A stretch of DNA of 64,000 nucleotides from Lagopus muta (GCF_023343835.1 NC_064449.1:2579778-2643777); one strand, 5' to 3'. Counted from the stretch's first letter, positions 44,601-58,703 are shown. Made by a program: numbers and translations. Notes: a model not told the origin generated them from the sequence alone.

Positions 44601-47600
44601 CGACTTCTGTGTCCCAAAACAGTTCCACCAGCACAGACTCCACAACAGTCCCAGGGAATCCCTCACCTGCATATCGAATGCTTTTCCCAAACATTGCAGT
44701 CCACAAATAGGGGACTGTGCTGATCTCTGTGCCGTGGGCCAGCATATTCAGTGCTGCAATACGGCCTGGAAGACAAGAAACAGCAAAGTGAAGAAGCTCT
44801 GAGCCTAAGCAAGCATGGGGACAGGAGAAAATATATTTTTCCCAGAGTTTCCTACAACTGCTCCGTTTCCCTGCACTCAGTTGTCTCATTCTCTTCCTAA
44901 AGGGTTGGAAATTTCCTGTGGGCATGCAGAAGGTTCATTCCTGTAAGCAGGAGCAAAGTGAAGGCACTCAGATGCACCTACCATGCATATGGGCCATCTG
45001 CCAGTGGGGGACATTCACTTTCTTATTGTTCCTCAAGGCCAGTGGGAATGTGACAGCATCACCAGCTGCAAACACTCCAGGGATGTTGGTCTGCATCATC
45101 TGATGGGAGGAAGCAGAAGGACACCTGGGTGGGATTTTCACTCTACCTTGGCAGCCAGCAGGGAATTGTTCAAGGTCCCCAGGGGTGGGAGCTGTGCAGA
45201 TGTGGACACCCACAGCACCAAGATGGCTGGGCTTTGCAAACCTCACACGTGGCAGTATTCATAATCTCCATAAGCACCTGGGGACAGACTTCCCCATGCT
45301 GGTGGCTCAGAGCCCAAGGCAAGTCTAGCTTGGAGGAGCTGGCTTCTCCACCATGCTCACCTTGTTGACCACGATGAAGCCTTTGGAGTCAATGTTGATG
45401 CCACTCTGCTTGAGAAATCCCGTCGCTGGCACTGCACCTGTGGGAGAAAGCAAAGGGCCTTTTTTCCTCTAGACTCCACAAATTGCTCTGTTGTGGAGCA
45501 GTCAATAAAGCAACACCCCTGGAGAATGAAATACGAATCCCACGATTGGTCCCGTTTGCAAAGCATAGAAAAGTTACACTTAGATAAGGACCTTTCTCTC
45601 CACGAGCGTTAAGGAGAAAAATACCCTCTTCTTATGGTCCTCCAGTTCCATTTCCACCACTAGCAGAGCAAACCACCACAGGCTTCATGGGCCTGGCAGT
45701 CCTCAGTGTGTTCTAGGGTAGCCAAGAAGCTTCCCAGGGTACCCTGAAGACTTCCCAGGGCCACCTAGTGTTCTCTAGAGTACCCTAGAATACTACCAGA
45801 GCTCCTCATCTTGCTCTAATGCTGCAGAGGGTTCCCAGTGTGGCCCATGTACTCCAAAGACCTCATAATGTACTCACAGCAATGGCCCCTTACCAATGCC
45901 AACGACACAAACGTCTGCGCGCAGGACCTTCCCACTCTTCAGCACCACCTCCTTCAGCTTTACAGGAGAGAGGGGGAAAGTGCAGTTATTTCAGAGTCAA
46001 CAAAGTAAAACCCTATGGCAACAGCAAGCTAAGCTAGCACCTCACTTCATTTCTGACATGCTAATTGAGTATAATCCCTCGTAATAGCAACAGGATGAGT
46101 TTTGGGGTCCTCTGAGAGAGTCCTGCAGTGCTTTCTAGGGACAGGGTTAAAGCTTGAACCAGGGAGTGTTCCAGCATTGTTACCCTTGATGGCCCCTCTG
46201 CCCCTCCAGGATCTCAAAGCAATGTTAACACCCCAAACACCATGGCTGAAGCACGCTTCCTCCTGTGGGCTAAGCCCAGAAGTAGAAATTTCAGGGGCCA
46301 GGAAAGAGAATGCATAAACCCAGCCCTGAAGAAGACAGCAGACCCATGGGGTGATACGTGGGGCTGAGGCCACCTCTTGTCTCTCACCCTCTGCCACACC
46401 ATACCTTGCCCTCCTGCTCCCGGAGCTCCGACACCTCAGTCTGCATGTAGAACTTCACCCTGTGGCTCTCGAACATCTGTGGGAAGAGTGGGTGCACCTC
46501 AGCCCCCCCTGCCCCATCCCACTGTGGGGTCCCATGCCTGCACTGCAGGCCTGCACTGCATCCTCACCCATGCACACCCCAGAGAGGCTCCCACCCCAGT
46601 CTTTAGAGGGCTTGCACTGTGGAGCACCTTCATGGCTCCATCAATAAATCCACTCGTAAAACAACTGCACCCACAAGTTACTGAAACCAGCAGAACCCAC
46701 TCACTTCACCAAAACCAAAGCCAGGACAGGAAAGCAAAGTCACCTTCATGACAGCACGACCAACTCTCTCCCCAAAGAACTTCTTGAATGGGACCTCCTC
46801 CAGCTCCACCACAGACACCGAGTGGGCCCTCTCCGTCAGGTAGGCAGCCACCTCCATCCCTGGGGAACACAAGCACATCCCAGTGGTCCAGTGCTGTCCC
46901 CACACCCAGCCTTGGGTCACACCACTTTGACAGAACCATTGAGCATCACATGGGATTTATCATTCACATTAATTTATTCCTAGAGGCGGAAGCCATGGGA
47001 GGGCTTTAGGGGTCAAAAGAAGCAATAGGCCCTAACGAAGTCCCAGCGTGCCACAGGAACCATTTGGTAATGGACCTGGGATGAAGGAAGAAAGAAACAT
47101 TCCTCATGGCTGAGAATGTTTTAGAAGTAAGGAGCTACTGGGTGAAAACAACCCCCGTGACCTCAGCATTTTGTCTTCTTTTTTTGTTGACCAATTTTGG
47201 AGCTGGTGATTGCATGGAAAGCTTCTGCAATACATTTTCTCTCTACAGGAGTTTTTGGAAACTGCTCTTTGATGATCTGCAATTGGTCTCTCAAACCCCA
47301 TTCAAAAACAGGAGCTCACCAAGGAAGGAAGCTCCCACTATCACCACGTTCTTGCTGGTGGCCAACTTCACCACGCGGTTCGCGTCTTCTGGCGTCCGGA
47401 TGTTGAAAACGTTTTCCACTTCCTTGCCCTTACAGCTGAGAGCTTTGGGCCTGGAAACACAAATGGAGGGCTATCTGGGCTGGGATCCTACAGACACCTT
47501 AACCTATGAGCTATCAGCAGCCCACCAGGACAAGGCAATCAGACGCAGCCAAAACGCCACATTCTGCCACATTTCTCTGCAAAATCACCCAGGCTGGAGA

Positions 47601-50600
47601 GATAATAGGCAAAACCTGAACTCTGGAGGACAGTGGCAAGAGCCCTCAGCCCCAGAAACAGCCCTCATGCAACTGTTTGGTGGGACAACCCTACAGGGCT
47701 AGGATAAACTCTGCATAGAGAAGTGGAGCACGATGCAGGATGGTTCCTGCTTTGTGATTCTAAGTTTAACTGCTGCCATGCAGTAAGTTTTTTCAAAGGC
47801 CCAATGGGACACTGCCATCTCTGTCCTTCAGCAGAAGCTTTGGAGCCAGATTTTAAAGGTTTTATAAGCCTGTGCAGATGTGGCTTCCATAGCAGTTTAA
47901 TCCTGCCATCCCCATGCATTTACTGAGGCATATGTATTTTTAAATATCCGGCCCTTGCATACACGACTCCCATCTGGAAATGGGACTGAAGATCCTAAAT
48001 AATTCAGGTACATTAAAAACACCCAGTGTACTCAGAGCTCGCACATGAGGATGTTGAAATTATTTCCAAAGGCTTATGCACCTCCATAGGTGGTGGGTAC
48101 ATGTGGCTGCAGTGCTGCATTGCCCAGTGTCAGCCTACCAACCGATGTGGCAGCAGCACTTGTTTGCAAGGAAGCCAGGCACAGGACTCAAAAGACCTTA
48201 AGGTCGGCCAGAAATGAAAGGTGGAAATTCCAGTGGATGTATTATTTGATCCTCAGCTTTGGTTGAACTAGAGACAACAAAGCTAGAGAGAGAGAGACAT
48301 ACAGACCACCCAATATGCATTTGTTGCCTTCTCTGCAAACATTTCTGCAGACGAATTTGGTTTCTGAACTGAAGTGCCACGTTTGATCCCTCATCCTCAA
48401 GCACAAGCTCCTCAGCTTCTCAGATACAACAGTTTCTCGTGATCTTTGAAATGTTTCTCTGTGGCTTACGTGTTTCCAGTCGCTATCAGCAGTTTGTTGT
48501 ACTCCATCTTAAAGCCATCCTTGAACACAGCCGTCTTGTTCTTGATATCCACAGCCACAGCCTGAAATCATTTCTAAATCATGTTAAGGGATGAAATCTT
48601 AGATAACCCCTGAGATGCCACATGCTGAGCCAGAGCCTGCCCATCCATGTCTCAGGGACACGGTTATTGAGTAATACTGATGGTAGCACACTCCAGGCTG
48701 AGGATTACTTCTCTGTGAACCTCTCTGAAAAGCCAACATCTGCACTGTGAATGACAGATCCTCGAGAGAACGCTGATGCTCTGCCTGGCCTGGACAGTCT
48801 AACAAACTACCATCTGGCCTCTTCCTCTGCAGAACTCTGCAGAGAACTTCTGCTGCCTCTGTTCTACCCATAACATAGGTTTTAATTTTGAATTTTTGAG
48901 TAGTTCTCTTGTTTTAAAGGTTTGGTTCCTATCAGCAGCTCAGCCAACCCAGACCTTCTATCATTCTAGTTGACTTTTACAAATCCTTGAAGATCTCCCA
49001 GAATAAATAAAATAGCAGGAGAAAATGTTCAGTTTATCACTTTCTGGGTGCTTGCAGGCAGACTGTCCTGATCAGAAGCCATTTGGTCACCCCAAATCCC
49101 TGCAAGGATGCTCAGCAAATGGCAGGTAAGAAATGACAATCAGTGTGGAGTTCGCCCAGGGGAGAATTGCATTCGTTCTGGTTCTGAACAACCACAGACT
49201 GAGCTATGAGGCACAGAACAGCCCAGGGCATGAGGGAGATTCAGCATTTCTGTATCAGGAGTCAGCAGGTGAGACCACAGTGTGTGAGTGGGACTCTCCA
49301 TACCTGCATTTCTGTCAGGACTTCGATGTCGTACGTGCGGAAGAACTCCTTGGGGCGCAGGGCAATCTGCTCTGGGTGGGAATCCATTGACTACCAAAAA
49401 AAAATAAAAGAGCACGTTTTTCTGTCAATTGCTGTGAGTTGAAAAAGCAAGCAGAGCATCGCCTGCTCCCAGCACCAGGTCACTCCCAACTCAAGCCATT
49501 CCGTGACTCCACAACTCTATGATCCGAAATCAGTCCTTATGGCATTTGTTGAAGAGATTTCCTCCACGAACCAAAGGCTCCACCACCTGCACCCTTAGCA
49601 CCAGCTGCATACCAGGGATGGACGTGCAAAGTCCTTCATCTCTACGTGGTTGGGATCAGGGGGCACTCCCTTCCCATGACTTCAGGTATCTGTGTACTCA
49701 GAAGAAATCTGTATCTTCGGTCTTGAGGCAGGTGCAGGGTCACACGGGTTTTACTGCACATTCTTTAAACATTTGGTGTTTACTAAGAGAGGAACTTCTG
49801 ACCCCACGGCTCGGGAGCACAGGTTGCCATGCTGGTGTGTGAGCAGGGCAGCGTGGAGCAGTGCAGAGGCACTGAGGGCTTTGCTGCTCTCCAGTGCTGG
49901 ACACCAATGGTCCAAAGGGCACAGAGGGGAGCAGTCTGAGGAAGCTTAGAATGGACTGATAATTGATTCCTCTTGATTCAGCAAGAGGAAGGGCAATGAT
50001 GCAGCTTCAGGAGGCAAGAAGCCTGCAGCATACAGCTTTACATGCTACTCCTCTAATGGATCTTTCCAGTGCTCTTAAAAAGCCACGTGTGTCTTTGCAT
50101 TCCTTTGGAAAAGGCTTTGTTTGGGGGCTGCAAGCTGAGTTAGAAGCTCTGATTGCTGACTATCAGCTCCCTTAGGTAAGTATCCCTGACATAGAAGGGA
50201 ATACACACACTGCCTGCTCTTCTTTGAATTCCAGCTTCAAGACCTTGCTGTTAAAACTGAGTTGTTGTCTGGTATCAAGCAAAGCCTTGGTCAAAAAAAT
50301 GTGATCAGAAGATCAGCCTTGTCTCTACAAATTGGCATTCAAAGTGGAATGTATGTCAGAAAAAAAGTGAACTTTGCATGGAGATCAAATGATCAAGTCG
50401 CAATGACAAGCAATGCTCATAACAATGATAGCAAGGAGCATTCCTTGTCTATACCAATCACTTCTATATAACAATTACAACAAGGATAAGAAACACGTAA
50501 AGAAATAAAAATCCCAGTAGATTACACCATTTGTTTACAAGCCCCATTTCATTCCTCTGAGGATTCTGATTGAGGAACACCATAGGAGGATCCATGCAGG

Positions 50601-53600
50601 AATGAGCAGGCCAGGATGGCTGCTGGTAGATCCCATGCTGGAGATCCCTCGCACAGTCTGTACAACTCTCCTTTTGTGTTCCATCTTTCAGGATGAATGA
50701 AGAAGAAACATAACTGTGCAATGAGTAGAAATATCAAAGTGCAATTCTTTGAGACTCGTACTCAAGGTGGTACAAACCTTGCTGAGCTTCGGTCTGTCGT
50801 AGGGCAAGTGTCTGTCCATCGTGCACATCACAATCCTGTCTGAGAAACCCTCCTGGCGCAACGTCTCTGCACAGACTAACCCTGCTGCACCTAAGGAAGA
50901 AGGAAGACCCACACCAGCCACGTGTACGCTGTGTCTGATGGCCTGAATCCTTTGCCCCTACAAATTCAGGTAGAAAAAAACTCATCCAAACCCACATGGA
51001 TTTCCACAGGCTCAGTGGGGTATATTTCTGAGCCCAGCAGTGCAGTGCAGCAGTGGGCAGCCTTCAGCAACCCAATGCAACGGACTGTGGTATTCTCTTC
51101 CCACTCAGCTACCTTTGAGATCTCCTTTCCTGCTTACCAGAACAGACCTCAGCCTTTAGAAAGAGCTGTCAGCATAGCTGGTCAAGGCTGAGAAAGTTCT
51201 TTCAGCAACATCAACCATCACTTCTTGAGCAACTTGGCTCAGGATTTGGATGACCGTTTATCTGCCATCCCATGCTCCCTGGAGATCCCAGCTGCCCTTG
51301 GCCAATGGGAGTCACACTCCAGCTCTTACCAACAAACAGTATGAGCACAAGGAATGGAAAGTGTGCTTGAGATTGCAGCTCCTCTTTGACTTTCAAGCTC
51401 CTGGACTTCTAGAACTTGCTAATTGCATGTTGGTTTAGTATCCTGCTGCAAGCTGTACGCCTTACCCACAACACATCATGTCAGCACAACTACATGGGGT
51501 ACCTCCAGACTACCTTCTCTTAGGCATTTCTCTTCAGTTTGGAGTTCCACATTTGGTTATATGAGACACATTACTTAAACCAGCCTGGACATCCTGCTGT
51601 TCTGACACCCATGCTGGGAAGGGACACGCAGTGCTGCTCCAGAACGTGCCGCTCGATACCTGCACCGATGATCAGCACGTTGGTACTGCTCAGGTTGTAG
51701 TTGCTCAAGGAGATGCACTTTGCCATCATCTTCGTCCTCCTCTGTGTCTGAAGGGCCTATGCCACCAACAAGAAGAAGAACAGTCATTAGCCAGGCAGGA
51801 ACTGGGGACCAACCAGGGAACACCCACATCCTTGCACCAGTGAGGACTCCAAACCCATGCTCAACCAAATGCCTTCCCATTACCCAGTGCACTGCACCCT
51901 TCCAGGTACAAAAGAAAAAGAAATATCCATTGCTGTTGGCAAATTCATGCAGAGACAAAGCACTGGGAAAAAAAAAAAGACAGGTGGACCAGTGTGTGAT
52001 TCTGCAGTCAGCAGGGGAAATGGAAATGCAAAAGTTCTATCAGGAACTTCAGCCTGCAACTGAGCTCGTAATGCCTCTAATATTCAAGGAAGTTGATGGA
52101 CTATGTGACCTGCATTGCCACACACTGTTCTGATGCAGCTGATGAGGTCAAACGGCTGAGAGGAGAGGACTGCTGCTTGAGACTTTGGGTTTCCCCATTC
52201 TGGATGCTCACATATCCATCTGCTCAGATACTTCCCAAAGAGCAGCATCCCCCCATAAGCACACAGAGCCAGCCTCTGGCTTTGCTTCTGGGGCAGCTCT
52301 GCCTCTCACCTGCTTGCTTGCTCGGATGTACACCTTCTCCTTCTCAATCTTCACCTGAGGGTGACAAAGAGCAGCAGTTTGCAAGACAGGGAAGAGCTGT
52401 GAGGAGGGCCCACAGGCCACCATGTGTTGGGCCCACACTTCCACACAGGCCATGCTGATAGGAACAAAGATCTCACCTGGAACCTGGGCAGGCTGTCCAA
52501 GCCAGGAAAGTCCTCGATGTCACCAGTGCCAATGTTGAAACAAGCCCCGTGCCAGGGGCAGCGGACCCTTCCTTTGGACAAAACCCCTGCACAAAGGAAG
52601 CAGAAAGCAGAACAGCGGTGGCACATCCTTGCCTGCAGTCTCCTGGGTTCTGCACTCAGGTCTATAAACCCAGCCTGAGCAAACTGTGCCTCAGGCAGAG
52701 CATCCCTTAGAACAAGCCTACTTGAGAACAGACCTGATGCAACATGGAGTCTACAAGCTGTTAGGAAATCACATGTTCAGAGCAACAGGGTTATTTGCTC
52801 CGGGCACTGCTGCCTTGGACTTCGGCTCTCCCTGCTCAAAGGAGCTGGTTTGTGGCAAAAGTGAACTGCTGGCACCTCATTGACACCACAGACATGTCTT
52901 TTTGCTGCTGAAGGAATTATATCAACCCAAAGATGGGATCAAGCACAGCATCCCAGTGGCTGACTGACCTTTAACCAGCGGGGCCCCATAGTGGGGGCAT
53001 TTGTGTCCCATGGCATAGAACTCTCCAGCCTCCTTGATCAGCAGTGCCTTCCCACAGCCCAGGTCCACCTCACGCATCCTGGGGACAGGAGCACAAAGAG
53101 ATGATGGTAGAATTAGTGCCATTCCCTCACCTTGTGCTGCAGCCCAGTCCCACCCTGCCTACCTCCCCCTTCCTCCAGCCCATCTGCCACCAGGTCTGGG
53201 TGGCTCACAGATGTTACCAGCCCTGCCCTAGGCAGAGCACACCTGTGCTGACCATGCACCCTGCCTGCAAAACCAAAAAAGCTACTGCAGTGCCCTCATC
53301 TACCAGATACGTGGTTAACGATGTTATTGCTGCTGGAAGCAGCATTTCAGAACATCATCTAGGTTGGAAAAAACCTTCAAGATCATCAAGTCCAGTCATC
53401 AACCTGATCTAATGAATCCCAGCACCAAACCGCGTCCCTTAGTGCCACATCCACTCTAAATACCTCCAGGGACAGGGACTCTACTGTCTCTCTGGGCAGC
53501 CCAGTCCACTGCCAGGCCATCCTCTCCATGAAGAAATTCTTTCTGACACCCAGTCAGAACCTCCCCTTGGCCATTTCCTGGCATCCCATCACTTGTCACT

Positions 53601-56600
53601 TCAGACAGGAGACTGACCCCCTCCTGGTTTCAACCTCCATTCAGGTACTTGTAGAGAGATGCAGAGATCTCCCACTTGCCAGCCCTGAGACACCCCATGA
53701 AATCCAGAGCAAAGTGCAGATGTGGGGGGAAGCAGAGGGGCAGGGAGTTCATTCTGCTCGCCCTGGGAGCCATCTGCCCCACCAGCTGGCAGCCCCACTT
53801 CCGAGCAGGACACTTGGCACTGGGATGTCCTTCAGTCAGCACAACTTGCATAGAGCAGTACAAGTCCTGCTGCATTCCTCAGCACTTCAGATAAAACCTG
53901 TGCTTCTCGTTAAATGACAACCATAATTCCGTAGGGAGATAAGATAAGATAAGTGAGAGAGTTTACAACTTACCCAAGGAACTGTGTGATCTGAAAGAGG
54001 CAAAAACAAGAGCTGGCATCTCAAAGGCAATACACAGGAAGCTGCAAAGTCCTCAGCATGTGCTCAGTCCCAAAGACTCAGAGGGTGACCAGTGCCACAT
54101 GGCTGTGCTGACCCCACAGTGGGCACTCTGTTCTTTTGCCCTTGAAATCAGCATCCCAGTATCCCTCTGAGTTCCAGAGGAAGAAGGGCCTCCTCTGGCC
54201 TCACCCATTGCTTATGAGCCATGGCACCTTCTCACACACTCCTACTCTGAGCTAGACACTATTAGAAAAAAAGCCATTCTCAGTTTAAAATGTCTGCAAT
54301 GCTTGGTTTCAGGAGTTAAATGTACTCACAGCTGAAGTGCAAGCTCGGATTCCTGACTGATCGAGCTCCCAGCCCTTGCTTTAGCAGCCACCTGTTTGAC
54401 TGCAGAGCTTTCTGCTACAGCCAGGTAAGTAAGGAACTAGATGATCTTAGAGACCTTTCCCAACCTTTATGATTCTTGCACGCTCCTCAGCAACTTTCTG
54501 CTCTGTTGTACTGCACATTTCCAGGCAATGTATTTATCTAAGCCCTAGTTTTCCAACCTCCTTCTTGCACCAAAGCAGAGCACACTCTTTTAGGAATGCC
54601 CCATATACACGGCCAGCAGAAGTTGGCTCCATGAGCACCCAGCATCTCCTTGCTGCAATAACCCCAGCAACCATCAGGCTACATCTGCACTGTGTAGAGC
54701 TCAGAATGGCGCACTGACCCCCAGGATCACATCACTGGGGTAAAGAGCAGTTGATGTCACTCACCTGTGATGGCATTCATTAAGTTAAATTATCACCTCA
54801 AGAAACTGAGGAGCCGGGTAGAAGGCTTGGTTTTGGCTCTAAGTTCTCTTTTGAGTTTTGGATTAAAATTACCTATGAAGATTTTAGGCACTTACTGTCC
54901 ATTCTCCAGGTCCTTCACATGGCACACAGACGCTTCCACTACATCCTTTGGGTTGTGGTAGGGGTTGCTGGCAATGGGATGCTCCTCGAGATGGTAATGC
55001 CGGGCAGTCCCATTGACCTTGTAAACCAATGGGCTGGCTTTCCCGTTGGGTGACATCTCCTCCTTGCTCCTCTCCTTCTCAGGTATCACAACCTCGATTT
55101 TCACTTCAACTGCAGGAGCAAACAGAAATCTTCATTAAAACAAAGCCTGAAGTTTTGCTGCCATTCCGCCTCTCCCTCCTCCCTTGGATATCAAAAGGGG
55201 CTGGCAGATGTCAACAGAATTGACATTTTTTGTTGTCTTGCATGGGAAGATAAAACATCTGATATCAAACCTGGCTTGATTACCCAATTCCATTATTCCA
55301 CTGCTCTTTCTCAGCTGTGCACCTTTGCATGCATAAAGTAAATACTCTTGCAAGTAGGCATTAGTCACTGGTGCAAAGCAATGCCTCTGTCACTCTTCCT
55401 GTCCTGTTTAATGGAAAATAGCTTCAGGCAGTTAAGGCCTCTAGGGCTCAAAGAAACTTCAAAAAAATCCTTTGTTTGTTGGTAGATAACATTAACTGAA
55501 GGAGAAAGCAGACACTGCATGGTGTATAAAACTGCTTCATTAGATGGCATTAATAAGGAGCCAGTATTAAAAATGCTCAACACTATTTCTGCATGAGGTT
55601 TTCAGCATGGAGTGAACCTTCAGCAAAAGCAAGAATTGTCTGGTTTATTTAAGTTTAAGCTATTGAACAGGTTTGACAAGACAAGCCCTCTTAGCCATAA
55701 ATGTTAGTGTAAAGTCAAGTGATGGCTTCCTAGAGGAGACCAGAAAGCTGCTCTCCATAATGAGAATCCCTCATACCCGTGCAGGGGTGTGGAGAGGTCC
55801 AGGAGAGCTGTGCAAGACCTGAAGAATGTTAAAGGTCCTCAGGAGATAAGAAACACAAATTGCAAAGATTCTCCTGGGAACACTGGATGCAAGGGCCAGG
55901 GTGAGCTAATGAGAGGAGATGGGAGACATCTGTGGTGGAACTGGGGGCCAGGAGAGACTGGGCCTTGGTGGGAACTGGGATAGGAAGTCCAGAGAGCCAG
56001 ATCTCATCTCAGACCCCTCAGAGTCCATCTCAGACCTCCTACACCCTATTTAGACCTCCCAGACCTCAACCCAGGCCACTCATATCCCACCACAGGTCTC
56101 CTGGACCCCATCTCAGACCTCCCAGATCACATCCAAGCTGGTGCAAGAAGTGCTGAATGAAGAAGCTACTGCACCATGAGAAAGGACAACCTCAGGGCAA
56201 TGAGACTGCTCCTGGGAGTAGCAGCACGGGGCTTCTGTGTGAAGCTAATCAGCTTACCTAAATGCAAATGTCCACAGCCATTAATGGCCATTCATGGTAC
56301 CAGCCATTTGGCCTTTCCTTGGACACAACTCATTAGAGCCCCTGAGCATCACCGAGGTGCCACCAAACCCCATGGAGCAGGGAGATGGTCACAGCATGTG
56401 CCTGAGAAACCAGGCTCTGACATCTCAAACCAATCATGGCAGGTGACAGCTGTGAGTTTAAAAAATGCATTTCATGTCCACATTTGTCAAGCAGGCATAA
56501 AGCACCTCTTTATCTCCTAGGCTCCTCATGAGACTAAAGCCATTAATATTTATAATATACACCAGGGGACTTTTATAGTGAGCTGGGCATAATTGCCAGA

Positions 56601-58703
56601 CGCAAAGAAGGTATGTGGGAGAGTATTTCATTTTCCCTATCTTGTAAATGTCACAAACAGGAAGAGCTGTACAGAAGACAAAAATTAAAACCCACAACCC
56701 AAAGAGGTCGAGGGAAGACAATCAATGAGTAGATTCAGAGAGATGAAGGAAAATTGGCATTTTGCTCAGCAGAGGAGATAGCAGAGTTGAGAGAAGTGAT
56801 GGAGATCAGTGAGGTCAGGACATGCTCCAGCCTCTCTGCTGGGGTCAGAGCCAAGAGCTGCTCCTTGCCCAATTCAGGACAAATCTGCTTTTCTCCTCCC
56901 ACAGCAGTGGGTTGTTCCAAGCAGTGTTCTGTGTGCTGTGTTCCCATACTGAGCCAAAGGAAAGACATAGGAAGTGAAACTCCACTGAATTACTGACTCG
57001 TATTGTGGGACGTGGTGGGATGTGGTGGACAAGATGGATGCCATGGAATATGTTGGGATGTGGTGGATGCAGTGTGATGTGAAGGGCTTTGGTAGGATGC
57101 GGTGGAACATGGGGGGATGTAGTGGGATGTTGTGGACATGGTGGGACACAGTGGGATGTGGGGGGATGTGGTGGGATATGGTAAAACATGGTGAGATGAG
57201 GTGGGATATGGTGGGATGTGGTGAGACACGGTGAGATGTGGTGGGACATGGTGGGCATATGGCTGCTGCCCTCTCATTTACTGGCCTGCAACTCAAAATT
57301 GTTCTCATTAAAAATGGTAGAGTTAATCACAAAATCAGGAGATAAATGTGCCTGGTTCCACCCTGCCTCTGCAGGCATTACCACCTCCCAGCAGCCAGGA
57401 CAAGGGCAGTAAGGCACAGGAACAGCCTCAACATGCAGCTCCCATACCCTCACAAGCACCAAAATAGTTATGCAGAGGCTGAGAACCAGGCTTCAGAATG
57501 GTGTCTGGGGTCACACGACTGCAGCACTGGAGATAAGAGATTACGTCACTGCTTGAACACAAGCTCTGAATTAAACACTGATATTTATATCGGTTGTTTG
57601 CTGCTGCGGGTCTCCTGCTCTGGTTTTCTGCCCATCAAAAGGTCTTTCTGGCATGGAGAAATGTGAGCCCAGCATGAAAACCAAACGTCACACAAAGCTT
57701 GTGAAACGTTTGCCAGCACCATCAGCATCTGCAAACGCCTATCTGTTTATCTCGGTGCACTTGGAGGTTTTATAAGCACTGGGGTGAAGCATTGCAGTGT
57801 GTGCTAACGAGGGGAACCGCTGTCAAAACCTTCCTGCTAATCAGAAACAGAGCTGCAGAAGGAGTGTTCCATTACAGGGTGGCATTCTCAGCCACTTGCC
57901 CTGCTATGCAAATACAGCTCGACACAAAAATATGCAGCTCAGGAAATGCGCCCGCAGAGCACTTTTATTCCTGCATCAGCCCAAGATTAAACACAGTTTT
58001 GCTGATGGTACACAAAATAAAGCGGAGCTGCCAGCAGACTTTGTTGCAAGTTTATTCAGTGGAGGCATTTATTCCTGAATGTGCTCTACCTTTTTAACAA
58101 GGCCGCAGAGTGGTTCTTCAGTAGAGGAAAACTTCCAGTGAGTGGGAGGATAGAAATGTGACCACAGTGTGCAATGCCATGTTCCTCGGGCACTGCGGTG
58201 TCCACTGAAATAACCTCTACACACAGCAGAAACCACAGATTTTCTCTTTGTATTTCAAAGAACCTGCGTGCCCATGCCTTGCAAAGCCAGGACTGCTGGT
58301 TGGGGATGCTCGGTGGCTCACAGACATGTCCCATATCGCACCAACACCTCAGATCCTTCAGGCTGCCCAACACTAGGAGCCCACCTGGCCCCAGGATGCG
58401 CTACAGGAGTTTGTGTGGAGAGATGGGAGATGTCCCAGCAGCCTCTGGACACATTGCAGTGAATCAGGGCCGGGCACATGCCAGAACCTCCACCAGAACC
58501 TCCAGTGCCCCACACGGCCCCACAGCCCTGCAGGACTCTGGCTGAAGGCACAGCACAGGAATTCAGGGGATTAGCAATCAGTAATCCTCCCTGCAGGAGC
58601 GGAGAATTAACATTCCCCAGCGGTGCCCGTGGAGCTGCCGCTGACCTACATCCCCTCATCCCTCCATCTCACCTGGCTTGGGCTTGGAGAAGCATCCTCC
58701 CAT
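41641..58703 (-). CDS. AIFM3: AIFM3 (AIF-like), Rieske and FAD/NAD oxidoreductase, complete coding region
   Basis: Eighteen coding exons in transcript order: 58703-58673, 55109-54896, 53078-52969, 52586-52477, 52354-52310, 51756-51660, 50890-50778, 49390-49304, 48561-48470, 47450-47320, 46859-46744, 46476-46405, 45957-45894, 45437-45361, 45099-44982, 44765-44667, 44212-44137, 41749-41641. Total 1761 bases, 586 aa, all in phase. The N-terminus MGGCFSK fits an N-myristoylation signal. The Rieske [2Fe-2S] domain uses C109, H111, C128 and H131 (KCPHYG, RCPWHG). FAD binding is at GAGAAG 201-206, NAD binding at GASFLG 339-344, and the second flavin motif is GVFAAGDAV. The C-terminal domain ends AIRKRDVE. 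Identity to human AIFM3 is very high from memory; that protein is mitochondrial and induces apoptosis when overexpressed. Mammalian AIFM3 extends some residues past RKREVE; this copy stops there. Confidence 0.96.
42605..42715 (-). mobile_element. Diverged CR1 fragment (-)
   Basis: Resembles reverse CR1: gaggttggacaaaaacaaga, ccatccagtcctaccaccca, ctgcctcacgtccctcagaa. Many mismatches, so an old copy, in the last AIFM3 intron. Confidence 0.55.
43652..43711 (-). other. Candidate 60-nt cassette exon in the last AIFM3 intron
   Basis: On the minus strand a pyrimidine-rich ttcttctgccacccag acceptor precedes 60 bases that end in GCTGGAG|GTACTG. The length is a multiple of three. Inserted between the last two AIFM3 coding exons (phase 2), it has no stop and would add 20 residues. 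In a different frame it reads like ordinary coding sequence ([20 protein letters not shown]). I know of no matching mammalian exon, so this is a prediction only. Confidence 0.3.
49480..49525 (+). mobile_element. Short CR1 tail remnant (+)
   Basis: caggtcactcccaactcaag, ccattccgtgactcc and tctatgatcc match the last CR1 bases. It lies in an AIFM3 intron. Confidence 0.6.
53358..53650 (-). mobile_element. CR1 LINE 3' fragment (-)
   Basis: Shows ctaggttggaaaaaaccttc, aagatcatcaagtccagtca, ccctctgggcagcc-type blocks, cctctccatgaagaaattct and ttctgacacccagtcagaac. A clear reverse CR1 tail in AIFM3 intron 3, in the sense of the gene. Confidence 0.9.
54436..54479 (+). mobile_element. Short CR1 tail remnant (+)
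   Basis: Only agatgatcttagagaccttt, cccaacctttatgattctt remains. AIFM3 intron. Confidence 0.6.
55985..56140 (+). repeat. Degenerate (CATCTCAGACCTCC)n minisatellite
   Basis: Imperfect units such as catctcagacccctcagagt, catctcagacctcctacacc and catctcagacctcccagatc, in AIFM3 intron 2. No coding signal. Confidence 0.75.
57000..57262 (+). repeat. GTGGGATGTGGTGG-type minisatellite
   Basis: About 260 bases of gtgggatgtggtgggat, acatggtgggacacagtggg and related units, G/T-rich on the + strand. It lies in AIFM3 intron 2. Minus frames read as His/Pro/Ser/Thr-rich artefacts. Confidence 0.9.

Noticed and set aside
56845-57308. His/Pro/Ser-rich minus frames
   Set aside because: They come from the GTGGGATGTGG minisatellite in AIFM3 intron 2.
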